DNA of 64,000 nucleotides from Balanoglossus misakiensis (lineage: Eukaryota > Hemichordata): positions 9,362,001 through 9,426,000 of the forward strand of contig CM082593.2 of NCBI GenBank assembly GCA_040954595.2, written 5' to 3'. Within the stretch, counting starts at the first letter, position 1; each line of letters opens with the position of its first letter. The translations under genes and the position numbers were made by a program. The notes beneath the pieces were generated by a model. It made no database searches and was not told where the DNA came from. It saw only the letters and a list, made by a program, of their open reading frames with translations. Positions 36,900 to 49,994 of the stretch are shown here, one piece after another.

Positions 36900-39800
36900 A
36901 ATTTACAGCTTGTTGAAATTAGGAAGGTTACTTTTCAATATCAGTAGCGCGATACGAGTCAAACAACCCTCTATATACCGATAAGAAGTTGTTACCATGG
37001 TGATAAAATAAACATCTGTAAGACTGAGATCTGTCAATTATTTTTTTTCATTCATGCATAAGAAATAGATCACTAATCGAAAAATTAAAATTAAATCTTA
37101 ATACTCAACAACAGGGTTCGGCCTTAATGTCAAAATTACTCTATTCTATAAATAGCTCTCAACGGTTAGATTTTTTGAAAGTAAATTATTGCTGATGGTT
37201 GGAATACTTAATTTTCAATCTCAGATTCCGTGAAAATATTACAAAATAATACAGGATAAAGTCGATGGCGTTTTAATTGTCACTAATGCATTCTATACGT
37301 CCCCTGGAGGTAACCCAGGGAGATTCCTGAACGAAACAGGGATGGTGTCCCATTGTGAAGGTTGTCTATGGGAGGAAACTGATGGGCAGGCCTAGGGCTT
37401 TAGTTTTCCAGCTGAAAAATTAATGCGTTTCGTGTTTATTTATCTGTGATGTGCCTAAAGTACCCCAAACCTTCCGTTTCTACAGTCAACTTGTCGTCAT
37501 ATTTCATTTTTCTAAAATTGTGAAAAGAACACAAAACAATTTAAATTTGCTTCTCCAAGAACATTTTACTTCTGTTCTACAAAATAAAGGGGGAAAAATG
37601 TGTCATTTGTCTGTCGATGTTTAAAGGGGCAATTTTCAATCCCTGGTTTTCGCATTAGTAGGTGCTCCTCCTAGTCAAACATTAGGCTAGTTGCGATGTT
37701 TAACCTACAGTACGTTAAAAACACACTCCAATCACAACAGTTTACCACCTTAGCTAATCCTATAAAGGGTGCTAGGTATTACAGATAACGATAACGGCCG
37801 TGCCATGGTCTAGCTGCACACGAGTACAGTAGAGACTGTTTACGGTCAACTGGAAAGCAAGAGGCCGATCGCTCTAACCACTTCGACGCTCAATTCTCCC
37901 AAGCGCGCACAGGTGCAAGCTCTGGAATGCGATCGCGAAACTTCGGACAATGCTCTGTAAAGTAAGCCCTACAACGCAATCTCGCACAAAGAAGCGGTAT
38001 TCACCTCACTATGATCTGAAATCAGCGTGTATTGATTCTTACTTGCATTTGTCCTGCGAGGCAGGACCGTCTTGATGACGACTTTGACCTCAAGCAATTG
38101 TGATTAGAGGCGCAGCCGGCAGCATGCAAAACAGTCATCCTGCATGCATGACCGGCTACCGTACCACGCGTCGGTCAATCCACTTGCGCACGGCTGGGGC
38201 GGCTCGGCACAGGCCTGTCTATAATTTTCCTATCAACTTGAGAGCGGATCGCTACTCAAAATAGGCGTTGAAATGTCTGAATTCGCGATCATCAAGTTTA
38301 TAGATCGACATCGATACAAACCCAGTTCAAGCTAGACTGATCCCCGGAAATGAACGATGCGAAAATGTCCGCATTGTTTTAATTGCTGACAGTCGCGATC
38401 GTGGCGTCGGTAATTTTTGAAGGGAGCTCAGATGCTTGTCGAAAATTCCACATGAAAGGAATACAAGTCGAATTACCAAAACTATAAATGATTGGCAGCA
38501 TGTCTTGATACTTGGTGCGTCATGATTTGCAGGTAGAAAGTCCTATCTATTGCTATTGCGACATGGGCCTATAGGCGCGGCTATATGCACTCGTGAAGCT
38601 GTCGCGCCCGTGTACAGCAGCACGCACGCTCAGGCACAGTTACGTTAGCATTCAAATATCCAGATGACGGGCAACTTCAATAGCGTGGAGGCATTATACC
38701 TGATACATGGTACGTGTCTGGCGGTTTTTAAAATAAAAACATACTTGGAAAAATCTTTTACTGAATGGCGAAATATTGCTTGCCCGTCACTTGGAAATGA
38801 CAAAGCCGTGGGTCACATGGCCAGATCACGTGATTGATAGCAAAACAATTCTTTGACTGACTTTCTGCGTTTCCGTACGTTTCGATATTTCATGAAATCC
38901 GGGCATCACTGAAGTCAAGAGTCCGTTTAAGGTTTTTTAAGAGACGACATTATTGTACATATTATAATGCGATACATCTTTATTTTTGGCAGTTTTCTTT
39001 GAGTGGTGATTGTTTTTGACAAAAATGAATGGTACATTAAAATAACACCAAAGTCATATCCTCGGGTGTGTAGTGTACTTCTTTATTCACTTTTATATGT
39101 GAGTATGTGTGCCTGTGTAATGATTTGTGCATTTCTTTTTAATTTTTTATTACGAAGTGTTTTGGTGATTACGGTAGTTCTCTTTTTGAAGGATGTGGTG
39201 GCCCTGATAAGGGCCGTTTGGTATGTGTATGCACTAGAGCATACGTCTCTGGGTTTCTACAGAGAGGCACTAAAAACTTCTTCGACAAAACGCCTCCACA
39301 CATTGGTCCTCCAACGACTTGTTTTTTCCGTCAATACCCTGCGCTCAGACCTCCTCCTGTACTGCCTTCCTCGCCGACTCTTCCTGGTATTGGTTGACAC
39401 CAATTTCGCTTCTGCGTCATATTTTATTGTTTTGTCAGTGATAAGCTTGCACAGAAACATTGTAAATTATCATGGGGAAAACATGAACACACTCGGAAAT
39501 AAAATAAAACTTACCCAGTCCAGACAGGTGAGATCACTCCTGAATTTATAGGAGTTTTTTTTAATGGGATGCGCAACATTGTTGAAGCTCTCAACATAGT
39601 GTGTGTCTTTACACTAGAATGGAAAATAAAATAAAATCTTTACAAAGAGTAGAGACTTTGGTTTTCCATAATCGTGTCTGCATATAGCTGACAAAAACTA
39701 CAGCATAATCTCGGTACAAGAAAGCCTGAGAGAAATACTGCTATGCTCTATCTGCTGCATGGTGGTGTTCAAACACTGCACATTGTAACTACATGTACCT

Positions 39801-41919
39801 GTATTCTGAAATCGTGTTTCAAGCTAAACATTGTCATTCAATACACATAGCTAAGCACACCTACATTTACCTCATGCTATGTAATACTTAAAAAACTCAC
39901 ATCAACATAATTCTCTGGCTTCTTGTACAGCTGCGTCTTTCTAACTGCATGCCTCAGGAGGTCAGCTGCTTTCGATTGCCTGATTGGGCGGAACGATGCT
40001 TCGTAATTCGCGCTATTCCGACACCTCGATTTTGGGTCACACCCAGCGTGATTATCCTACAGATCGAAAAGATAACATGTACCGTCTATTTGATGGAATT
40101 TAAGAAGCACAGTCACGGTTTTGTCCTGATGTTGGCATCCACAGATAACTTTAAAAGAATGTGTGATGGCGATGGTTACATTTTCAACTATTTTATTTAA
40201 TCAAAAAAGTTATTTTTGTTTCATTCAAAGGTAATTACCTGATAATGAGCGACAATATTGTCTAATTTTTTTCGGATTAGCGCCGCTGCTTCGGTTCGTG
40301 CCCGGGTTGTGTTGCCATTGTCCAGAAGGTGTTGTTTTGCCCGTGTCATGGCCCAGTAGCAATGTGTCTTTACATTGGCCCCTGTGGAGAGGTGAACACA
40401 TAGTTGAATTTGTAATAATTGTTATCACAAACGAAATGGCTTTACGTTTAATATCTCCATTTTCAAAGCTGCATAGAGGAAAACAAATATTCAACGCATA
40501 AAACTGAACATGAAACAGAAACTCGTAACCACAGATACCTGACCAAAAGTGAAAACTGAACATTGCGATTGAGAAAACATAAAATGTGTGTGATTTTACC
40601 TTTATCTGCAAGTTCAGGGTGCCAGGTTACGTTCATGTTTCGTTGTGTCCCCGTGGTTACTCGTTTCATCTCTCGGCCTATTGCCTTGGTAACTGTAAAA
40701 TAAAAACAAGCATTGATGTTACAGCTCCTCGCCTACGTGTACACGATGAAACAGAATCAATTAATGGTGCCTGGATTGATGCAACTCTGCCTTGAAAACA
40801 AACCTGAATACACATATTCACTTTCAAATTATAAGTTTACAGATGATCAAAAGTCGTCAGCTAAAAATGTATGTGACGTCCTTATGTACATGTACTAAAT
40901 TGGAGTGTTTTTGCTGCTACACCTTCCCCTGTCAAGTAAGAATGAAGCCTTACCATGCCATGTGTCGTTGCTGCTGATGGTATCTGGCCTTTCCTCTCGC
41001 AGGAATTTGTTTACAGACGCGTTGTTGTCGTGGCCATGAACTAAAATTGGAACCCCTGTAAATGTAATCATTTGCAATAGCCGGTTGTCAGTGTGACATA
41101 TTTTCTTGCATAGAATTATAATTATCGTTTTATATGTGGTCCATGTACATGCCTCAAGTTTTGTAAAAACATTTAGCAAGGATTTTACTGATACTGATGG
41201 GAAAGCACCGTGTTAATACTATGTTTTACCTTTTTCATCAGCCCAGTTATAAAATCGCCTGATCCCAACCATCTCGTGTCTTTGGGAACACGGGTCATCG
41301 TGCTTCCTGACCAACTTCTTATGGATGCACTTATGGGTTCGAAAACAAAGAAAAATAGTTACAAATAAAGTTATTCGAATTTAATCCAAAATTGCCATAT
41401 ATTACAATAACAGTATACGTCAAAGCATGTGGCATGTCAGTTCGGAGAAGTGTGTTGATGCCAAACACAATACTCACTGTCGACAGAAATAGCGATGCGA
41501 TTGAGTGCGTGTAAGGGTAACACATTACCATACATATAACCATCATTGCCATAGAGATGAAAAATGTTATTTCTAACGAAAAGTTGTTACATACATGTCA
41601 CCAAGTACAACTATGTCAGAGTTTTGTGCATTCTTTCATGTACCGTGTCGTGCATCGCTCATATTTTCAATCCCCAGCTTAATGGTGCGGTCTTCCGATG
41701 CGATTTCCTGAAATTGGATTCAAAAACAAAATGTATTAGGCCTATATGAACACACGGATAAAATGTGGCATGATAAAAATATCAAATAACATTTATTTAG
41801 TTGTTTTTGGGTGGTGAAATGTCATACCTCGTTTAATGCATCATCCATGGATTTGACCGCTTCATTGTGGACAGTTTGTCGGTACTTCTCAAAAACTGAA
41901 TAAAAAAAAGACAGACGAG
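36900..41919. other. Gene-poor intergenic region
   Basis: 5 kb without a supported gene. The longest ORF (39003-39551, GTG start, 182 codons) has no recognised motif. 37800-38650 is richer in CpG and could be a promoter region. No known element ends found. Confidence 0.4.
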
Positions 41920-41923
41920 AAAT

Positions 41924-41955
41924 GGGCCGCCGCAAGGGAAAAGGGCCCTTATGCA
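41924..41955 (+). repeat. Left TIR of the 4.5-kb transposon
   Basis: GGGCCGCCGCAAGGGAAAAG followed by GGCCCTTATGCA, matching the reverse complement of 46431-46462 except at base 4. Confidence 0.92.
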
Positions 41956-43987
41956 TGGATTTTTCGATTTTTATTTTTTGTCGTTTTTTGATAGTACCTG
42001 TGCTCCTCTTTTCATATGTGTGCCGCTCACTATGAACTTACACCTGGAAATGGCATTTGTGGCCCATTGAATGTGACATATGACCTTTGACCTCAGCCCA
42101 CAAATAAAATTCACTGTTTTTGTTTCACAATAAAGAGGTTTAAAAACCAAACATCTTTTCCCAACTACATGGAAGATCTGTATCCATTTATACCGTAGGT
42201 ACTGACTAAATCAACTTTTTAGGGGGAGAGGGGGTGTCTGTCATTCCATTATATCATAGGGGTGGAAAGCACACAAGATGATGCTAGTTCTATTTAAAAA
42301 TACATTTTATTAGACACCACAAGTGCCAAAACTCTACACATCACATCCTCCGAAAATATGAATATTTACATGACATTATTGACATAACTGTTGCCATGGC
42401 TACCAGCAGTCTCCATCTAAACTGTTGCCATGGCTACCTGTAGTGTCAGAACTCCAACCATTACATCACTGATATTGCTACATACAATTCTAACTATCAT
42501 TTTTTTCAGATAACATTTAAATATTTACAAGTTTGCATTTATTTTCAGTACTACATACATGCAAGAGTATTCAGTGGGTTTTTGGATTTACTCTTCAGGG
42601 CAAAATGCATGTCTAAATGGCTGTCTGACAAATGGAACAATTTCCTTCTGTAACTCTCTCCATCTGGCTAAACTCATTCCTCCAGCAGGCAATACAGAGG
42701 GTTTTATATGTGGTGATCGAGGCCAAGTAGCATTTCTTTTGAGCAGATCTATACGGATTTCATCATCTGTGACTAATTTTCTAACATATACAGCACCAGG
42801 ATCATTCTTGGTGAATCTAAAATGATGATAAACACGAATTCCCTTCAATGGTTTGAGAAATGAAGAAAAAAATGAATCCCACTCAAACCATTGAAAGTTG
42901 GGATCAGAATTCCGACTGCCATAACATTTCACATTGTTTATTCGTGAACTTTTTGACACAATGTCTGCCAGCTGCTGAACTGTGTCAACATCACTTCTAC
43001 GATACACTTGCCGAATCTTACCGAAACAAGCATCACAAATGCACTTTGTATGACCTGGTTCCAAGAAATGATAATTAATTTCGTCATGTTAACCAGTACT
43101 GGTACGGTAACAAAAATAATGAATGACAGTTTTGTTTTTATTCTGACCTCCACAGTTGTCAGCATGGCAATGACAACTCTTTTCACCCAATCCATGCTCC
43201 TCAAAATAATTGTGAAGCATGCTAACTACATTATTGGCACCATGGCACTTTCTGTTATCAATGCCAATGGTCTCAGACTCATCAAACAGATAATTCATTT
43301 GAGATTGTTGACTATCATTACATATACCAAAGCAATTTACACGTAGTGGATTCAGAAAATACAGTGGACTAACTTGACGAGACTGATGGGGCAGCAGAAA
43401 ACTCTGTGCAAAATCAAATGTACAATGAACATCATGTAAATCATAAGAGCAAGGACTACATGGGGGCTGAACTTCAATGTCTCTGAGTTCATCCTGTGCC
43501 TTTCTAATGCACAAGTTCAGAAATTCTCTTTCATTTTGTGATTTCAAAATGTGTCCTGAGAATGCAATACTAGAGTTCAGTTTGTCTTCTTCTGTTGAGG
43601 CAAACTGAATTTCATTCCGGAAGTGTTCACATTTGGCACACACATCTGTACGAGGTTCCATTCGCTGAATGTGTGGTACACACAATTTCCAGATATTTCG
43701 GAAAGTTGTCTCCCCCACAGGCTGCTTGGTTGGCTGACAAACATTACAGGCCTCCACATACTTCTTATACATATCAGCCTTGGTGTCACAGGATGGAAGA
43801 TAAATTGGAGGCCTTCCATCTCTACCACAAGGAGCAGCTGGCATAGGCAGACCATTGTCATCTGCATATCTGACCAGGAACTGAACAGCATCTTGCACTG
43901 TCTGTTTGGAAAAAAGAATAGTTAAGTCACTCAAAATAAATTAGTGAACACTGAGAACACATATACAGGTTAGATAGCAAACCACCT

Positions 43988-44265
43988 AAAGGGACAAAGT
44001 CTCTCTCTCACTGCCCTTTTTTCCATTAATTATGTTTGATACAAGACACCATTTGTTATTCTACGTGTGGATATAGGGAATCAATGTTGACCAAACACAA
44101 CTTCCATCCCACTTGAAGATGCGAGAGTGAAAAACTGGCCGAAATGAATAATCGGTCTCTACCATTTATTCATTTTGACAAGATTTTTATTCTCATCCTG
44201 CAAAGTGGATGTTGTGTGTGGTCGAGCACTGATTCAATGTCGGAGGGTCCATGTGAAAGTCTCAG
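43988..44265. mobile_element. GGGACAAAG MITE, left part, nested in transposase intron 2
   Basis: Begins AAAGGGACAAAGTCTCTCTC and follows the 53274 copy through the GAATAATCGGTCTCTACC centre. Similarity fades near 44265. Confidence 0.75.
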
Positions 44266-44387
44266 TGTCAATTGGGCATGCTCCAAACTGTGGGTGAAAA
44301 ATACTACTTCAAGATGGCCAGCATATGAAGCAGCTGTCAGGAGGAGGAGACAAGATATTGAGGGGCCCAGATACAGTATTACTGTAT

Positions 44388-44543
44388 ACACATGATGACT
44401 GACTGTGACAATGAGGGCAACAGTGTATTTTTGATGACCTTGGGACTGAGGGCATAGGGAAAACAAGACTGTTTTAGTTGTGACTAGCAGTCCCGAGGTC
44501 ATCAAAAATACACCGTTGCCCGAATATGTCAGTCATCATGTGT
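44388..44543. mobile_element. Foldback hairpin, second locus
   Basis: Left arm 44388-44450 and right arm 44488-44543 pair imperfectly (ACATGATGACTGAC, then GTGTATTTTTGATGACCT). Ends in GTGTTTTATAA, into the next element. Confidence 0.8.
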
Positions 44544-44704
44544 TTTATAACACACCAAACATGACACACACCACATCCAGGCAACAGTACCAGGCAGAAA
44601 CCGATCGAAATCATGCCCTAGGGAACAGTTCGAAATGACTAAGGTCACGTGACGGCGTATTGACGAATCACGATCGAGTGTTCGCTGCATGGTGTGTTAT
44701 AATA
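44543..44704. mobile_element. TIR tail element beside hairpin, second locus
   Basis: Ends TTATAACACACCA and TGGTGTGTTATAA. Contains TCACGTGACGG and CGAATCACG, shared with the tail at 51681-51941. Confidence 0.7.
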
Positions 44705-46430
44705 AATCCTGACGCCTTTGTTACGACTCAAGGCAACAATAAACCGAACCCTGTCTAATCTGGAAACCTGTCTGTACTGAGCACCTATTCCTGTCCCTTT
44801 GACATAAAAGCACATGTTTGCGTGATAATAATAAACCATAAATATGAAATTTATTACCAAGTATAAGTACACTCTTATACACATTTACATGGTATAAGAA
44901 TATACTTCTTAAAGATATTTGTTATGGCATGCAGAAATGTAATACTTACTTCAAATGAATAGGCATTGGCTGGTCGTTTTCCTCGACGACCATGATCTCT
45001 GGGTACCACACCATGGATTTTGTAGTGGGCCTTTAAATTCTTGAACCTTTTCTCCCCTATAATTAGAGTTATAGGATGATAATACTAACTAATACTATCC
45101 CAAGATTATGTCAAAACAATGACTTCTCTGTAGTTTAAATCTTCTCAAAATCGTTTGATACACATTTAAAAAGAAATTACTGTAAAGTTGTGTCTTCTCT
45201 TAAAAAATCAACATCAAGATTGTGGGGGCCAGGACACTTAGAAAACTCTTTGAGAAAAATCCCCAAGTAAACAAAGGTCATGTGAGGGAGGAAAAAGATG
45301 ACATCATCATCCTTTATTGACTGTCACTGCTGCACTACGGTAAACTACGTGATGTGGGGAATCTATTAAAAATCAACAATCGGATGCAATAATTCACCTA
45401 ACAATCCACATTTCGAGTACTCATGCTCGCACAGGGTGTGATGAGGATATCACGACGTGTAAATAAATCATTGGTGCCAACGTAAAAATACCCTGCCACT
45501 CACCCAAGTTGTGAATGTAACGCCAAACTTTTTCACACACGCGTTGACCATCAAAGACGTAATCAAAGGACTGTCGCGCACGTTTACCACCACGGACAGG
45601 TTCTCCATGAACCTCACACTGTTCTAACTTTGCAAGGATGAGAACATCAAGATGGTCTTTCTGGAATTCGAACATGTTCAAACGGTATTCCCACACCCTG
45701 TCCACAGCAAAGTTCGAGTAGCACTGGTGTTTACAAACACACCCAGTCCGCATTACGGCCTCCACCGATGGCTTATCCAAGGCGTCACAGTCATTTCCTT
45801 CTTCGCGATCTTCTTGACCCATCTCTGGGTGTAACTGAGAGTACAGTCTTGCCAATTCGACTGGCTCTGCTTCAGGTACTGGCTCGTCTTCATCGCTATC
45901 GTCGTCGTCTCCCTGGTGGCAGTGATCGCGTACACTATCGGCTGAAACAGAACACTGGGAATTCTCCCTAGATTGCGGCGGACTAAATGTTTCGACCAAC
46001 TCGTCGTGGCGTTCTTCGAGCAAAGTCCGCAGCTCGGCATTTAATTGCGGGTCGAGAGGTACCGAGAATGCCATGATTTTACGCAACGGGAAACATCAGT
46101 AGCACAGCGATTTCTGACTCTGACCTCCTTAGAGCTGAGGTCACGTGTATATGAACTGAGCAAAATGGCGGGAATAAAATTAGATACAATGTAAACGCTC
46201 TACGTGAGAAGTGTTTTTTGAGCTATAGAAATCGAATTCAGTGAAGAAATGACATAAATGTTCTGTGTTTCGTGATATACTTTGAATATCTTTTGTCATT
46301 TTCTCGAAAAAGTTGGGCAATATACTGAACAAATCCATTTTCCTCCAGCGTGCAGGCGAATATTTGCATATGAAAAGCACACATAGAACGTCACCTATTC
46401 AAATGCAAATTACTAAAAATGACGTACACT

Positions 46431-46462
46431 TGCATAAGGGCCCTTTTCCCTTGCGGCGACCC
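46431..46462 (-). repeat. Right TIR of the 4.5-kb transposon
   Basis: TGCATAAGGGCCCTTTTCCC then TTGCGGCGACCC, followed by AAAT. Confidence 0.92.
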
Positions 46463-46956
46463 AAATATTAGTGATGATTTGCCTACTTTATATGCCAGCA
46501 CAGTCATGGGGTGACTGTGATGATGGTCGACAGTTAATACATTTGGAAAAAAAATTGTCTTGACATGTCTTTATATGCTGCAGTCATGTCTGTAACTCCA
46601 TGGTCATACACTATATTGAAACAGTCTGAGAATCAATGAAAGTTGACCACACTAAAAGTAGGACTGATCACAAATAAATATAAAACTAGATAGTTTCAGC
46701 TATAAGAAAGTGTAAGCTTACATTTCGTTCTATACTTGTCCTTCAACGACCCCATATTTGCACTGCTGGTTACAGTGTCATAAGTCCGCGTCCGTACGCC
46801 AGCTGACAACAACCCGTGTAACAATCTGTTGGATAATGTTCATAGCATTTCAAAGTTACGACGCGAGAGCATAATACATTGACGTATTCTTGGTAAATAA
46901 AAGATGACAAAACAATATAAGTCCGTATCATACAATGTCACTGTATTTACACTTAC

Positions 46957-47488
46957 CTGTAGTTGACGAGTAGTCTCCTGTTCGGTAAATACGGCGAAGA
47001 ATTCCAATTGAATCCGTGATCTTCCTCGCACTTGAAACTGACCCTCCCCGCGTGGCCCATCATAGTCGTGCGCTTTGAGGCAAGAGTTCCTCGACATGCT
47101 CCGGAGTGTGATTCGACAGTTTTTACGAGGTTCTGGACAGAGAGGGTCGTTGTCAAATACATCTGGTCCGTTCTATTGGACACCTCTGGTACACTGGTTC
47201 GTGGAAAGCACCTTCTTCTGGTTCGTCACGCATACCACCATTGCCGTTCGTTTCGTGACTCGTCAGGAAGAAATCAAGTACCGTTGATAACACGTCAAAA
47301 TTTGTTGACCTACCCTCCTTCATCAGATTTCGAAGCTTTGAAATTTTACGTTGAATTGCTGTCTTATCTTCAGTAGTTGGGCCAACAAAATCAACATTTC
47401 CGCGGACAGTGTTATCCCGCACCCGACGTATGTGACGATCCCTGATTGCTTCCCTAGTCATGGAAGGACAAATCTCTGAACCCGGCAT
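46957..47488 (-). pseudogene. Transposon-like gene fragment (first exon), frameshifted
   Basis: ATG at 47488 opens MPGSEICPSMTREAIRDRHI and continues to GNVDFVGPTTEDKTAIQRKI. The coherent frame changes near 47190 (to SVPEVSNRTDQMYLTTTLSV) and runs to VSFKCEEDHGFNWNSSPYLP, ending at a GTAAGT donor at 46956-46951. The C...C..GH.F.W.SSP pattern resembles Cys-rich proteins encoded by unclassified invertebrate transposons. Later exons not found. Family uncertain. Confidence 0.5.
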
Positions 47489-47745
47489 GTTTAAAAAAAA
47501 CTCGAAAAATTAAAAAAAATGTTGACTGAAAATCTAAAAATATATCAAATTGTAAATAAAGAAAAACTGCAAATGTTTAGTTTTTTTAATTTTTTATTGG
47601 TATTTTAAAAATTTTTTCCTGTTTTTTTGGTTACTTTTTCATGAATATGCGAATTAGATATTACATATTCATGAGCACACAGGCATTGCCGAGCTTAGGT
47701 GGTTTCCAAGGCTTCAGCCTCGTGGTTGCGTGGTTTCATGTGTGC

Positions 47746-48481
47746 ATGGAGGTACTAGAGAGAAGGAGCGAGGACGGATTTTAAGCGGATTAACTCCCTT
47801 TCTTCTGAAGTGTGATAAGCTTCTTAAGTCTTTGTGTTTCTGTGTTGAAAGCGTCCTTTGAACCCACTGTGCGTTACCGCCGATTTTACAGTTAGGTTTG
47901 CAAGATCTACGGGGTAATATTTCTATGATATTAAAAACACAATGCGCACATCGCGGACGAGCGTACTACATATGCGTGGTGACTTTTATTTACATCTAGG
48001 GGTGAAGTTTACGCATCACCACTACCGGAAACGTGTCAGGCGGACGTCTTGGAAGACTTGTGGCGTTATTTTTCTTCTTTGTACAACCAAAAAGCATGAT
48101 TTTGAAATGTATATTTTGAGTTTTTCGCAAACTTCCGCAAAAAACAATAAGTTGTTAGGTTTTCTTTGAAAACCAATCTTCCCGATGCAAGTATTTTTGT
48201 TCGCGTGGGATGGGGTGGGATGCCCGATAGTCACCATTGTAATTGCTAGTGCAGAGACTTTCGGCACAGCAGTTTGGTCTGGTTGAATATGCTAAATGTA
48301 AATCATGGAGACACGCCGCCAGCTATAATTTGTTTATCTACGCAAGCACACAGCTTTTATGAACGCCTATCAGGTGATAAAAGGATGAGATCCTAATGAT
48401 ATCTGCAAACAGATTAAGACGCACATGGGGTTTATAGGAAACAATAGCGTCCTCGCTCCTTCTATCTAGTACCTCCATAGT
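47746..48481. mobile_element. 736-bp TIR element
   Basis: 31-bp inverted ends (ATGGAGGTACTAGAGAGAAG then GAGCGAGGACG; right end 48449-48481, one mismatch). No convincing ORF. Abuts the next MITE exactly at its right end. Confidence 0.75.
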
Positions 48482-49853
48482 CTTGTTCTCACTAAAAGTT
48501 TTGACACCGGTGTAATGCCAGTGTTTACTCTCTGCAAACACAGGGGATTAGTCCACAGAATCTCCGTGCGTCCACACACTAAACTTTTGGCCACTGTTTT
48601 GAAATAAACATCGTCTAAAGTCTTGTTCTCACTAAAAGTTTCGACACCAGTGTTATGCCAGTGTTTACTCTCTGCAAACACAGGGGATTAGCCCACAGAA
48701 TCTCCGTGCGTCCACACACTAAACTTTTGGCCACTGTTTTGAAATAAACACCGTCTAAATGGCCATGTTTAGCAACACGGCAACTAACAAAATTGAGGAC
48801 GTCGAGGACATTACAGCAACATGTTTCAGTTTCTATACCTGCATATGCGTTCTAGACGACTTTGTGACAGTTTTGATAATGTTTAGAAGTAAATGAATGT
48901 TAATCCATGAATGGAAAATGCCTCAGCTTTTCGGTGATCGAGAGAACCTTCCGAAAGTTGGTAGCAGACAGAAGTGTTGCAGGCCTGGCAAACTGCGAAT
49001 GGTTTGAAAACCACTCGCGTCCAGTGTGATTGACTTAACAATGGAAACTGACCAAAGACAATGGGCTATACCTAATAAACATACCCAAAAGTCACTGCAG
49101 GGTGGCGCTTTTGAACGGTGTTTGTTTATCTTTGCGTTCTCACTGACTATTTGCGTCGGAGCGCTGGCCCAGCACTGGCCCTGACCCACCACCCATCGCC
49201 GTCGCAAATCAACACCGGCGTAACACCGGCGTAAAGCGTTCTCACTTGTTTTTTTCCGTCGGTGTCAAATCTACACCGTTGTAGCACCGGTGTAAACGTG
49301 CCAGTGAGAACGCCACATAAATGGCCATGTTTAGCAACACGGCAACTAACAAAATTGAGGACGTCGAGGACATTACAGCAACATGTTGCAGTTTCTATAC
49401 CTGCATATGCGTTCTAGACGACTTTGTGACAGTTTTGATAATGGAAAATGGAAAATGCCTCAGCTTTTCGGTGATCGAGAGAACCTTCCGAAAGTTGGTA
49501 GCAGACAGAAGTGTTGCAGACCATGCAAACTGCGAATGGTTTGAAAACCACTCACGTCCAGTGTGATTGACTTAACAATGGAAACTGACCAAAGACAATG
49601 GGCTATACCTAATAAACATACCCAAAAGTCACTGCAGGGTGGCGCTTTTGAACGGTGTTTGTTTATCTTTGCGTTCTCACTGACTATTTGCGTCGAAGCG
49701 CTGGCCCAGCACTGGCCCTGACCCGCCACCCATCGCCGTCGCAAATCAACACCGGCCCAACACCGGTGTAAAGCGTTCTCACTTGTTTTTTTCCGTCGGT
49801 GTCAAATCTACACCGCTGTAGCACCGGTGTAAACGTGCCAGTGAGAACGCCCT
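48479..49853. mobile_element. GTTCTCACT MITE-like element, tandemly rearranged copies B/C
   Basis: Reverse orientation relative to copy A. Order: end segment (48479-48614), the same end segment again (48618-48758), body plus other end (48759-49317), and body plus other end again (49318-49852). The duplicated parts are nearly identical, so the rearrangement is recent. Confidence 0.85.
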
Positions 49854-49875
49854 ATATGATGTGTGGGCCGGCGTG

Positions 49876-49941
49876 GACCGAAACGGCGAGGTTTTGACGA
49901 AAATTCGGCAAAAAAATGTCAAAAATCTCCCCGTTTCGGTC
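49876..49941. repeat. Short inverted repeat upstream of a possible exon
   Basis: GGACCGAAACGG (49876-49887) and CCGTTTCGGTCC (49930-49941), 42-base spacer. Meaning unknown; could be a regulatory palindrome near a promoter. Confidence 0.6.
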
Positions 49942-49994
49942 CTTAAATGTGCCCAAAGCTCATAACACATTCAGAAAACGACGTTTGCGAGCGA

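Larger units (their letters stand above)
42588..46074 (-). pseudogene. Transposase-like gene, HADNCGGQNKN family, 3 exons, one in-frame stop
   Basis: Exons 46074-45504, 45056-44950 and 43901-42588 join in phase (1, then 0); 663 sense positions. Start ATGGC at 46074. Acidic N-terminus, then a Cys-rich block (GCVCKHQCYSNF). Exon 3 has a second Cys region (EACNVC, DVCAKCEH), TFDFAQ (D389), CHCHADNCGGQNKN (D474) and PGHTKCICDACFGKI (D516), giving a plausible DDD triad. TAA at 43089-43091 interrupts the frame between the second and third acidic blocks (STG-stop-HDEINYHF). The rest is intact, so the copy was probably inactivated recently. Confidence 0.82.
41924..46462 (-). mobile_element. 4.5-kb DNA transposon with DDD transposase (DUF7869-like; Sola-like?)
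   Basis: Ends are inverted repeats of about 32 bp with one mismatch (GGGCCGCCGCAAGGGAAAAG at the left; the right end reads GGGTCGCCGC on the other strand). AAAT flanks both sides (41920-41923, 46463-46466), a 4-bp target duplication. It holds one spliced minus-strand gene for a transposase-like protein. A 4-bp duplication and a DDD-type core would fit Sola elements, but I cannot confirm the superfamily. Two other repeats are nested in its second intron. Confidence 0.88.

Noticed and set aside
39003-39551. 182-codon ORF with hydrophobic N-terminus
   Set aside because: GTG start, no recognised motif, no splice or family support.
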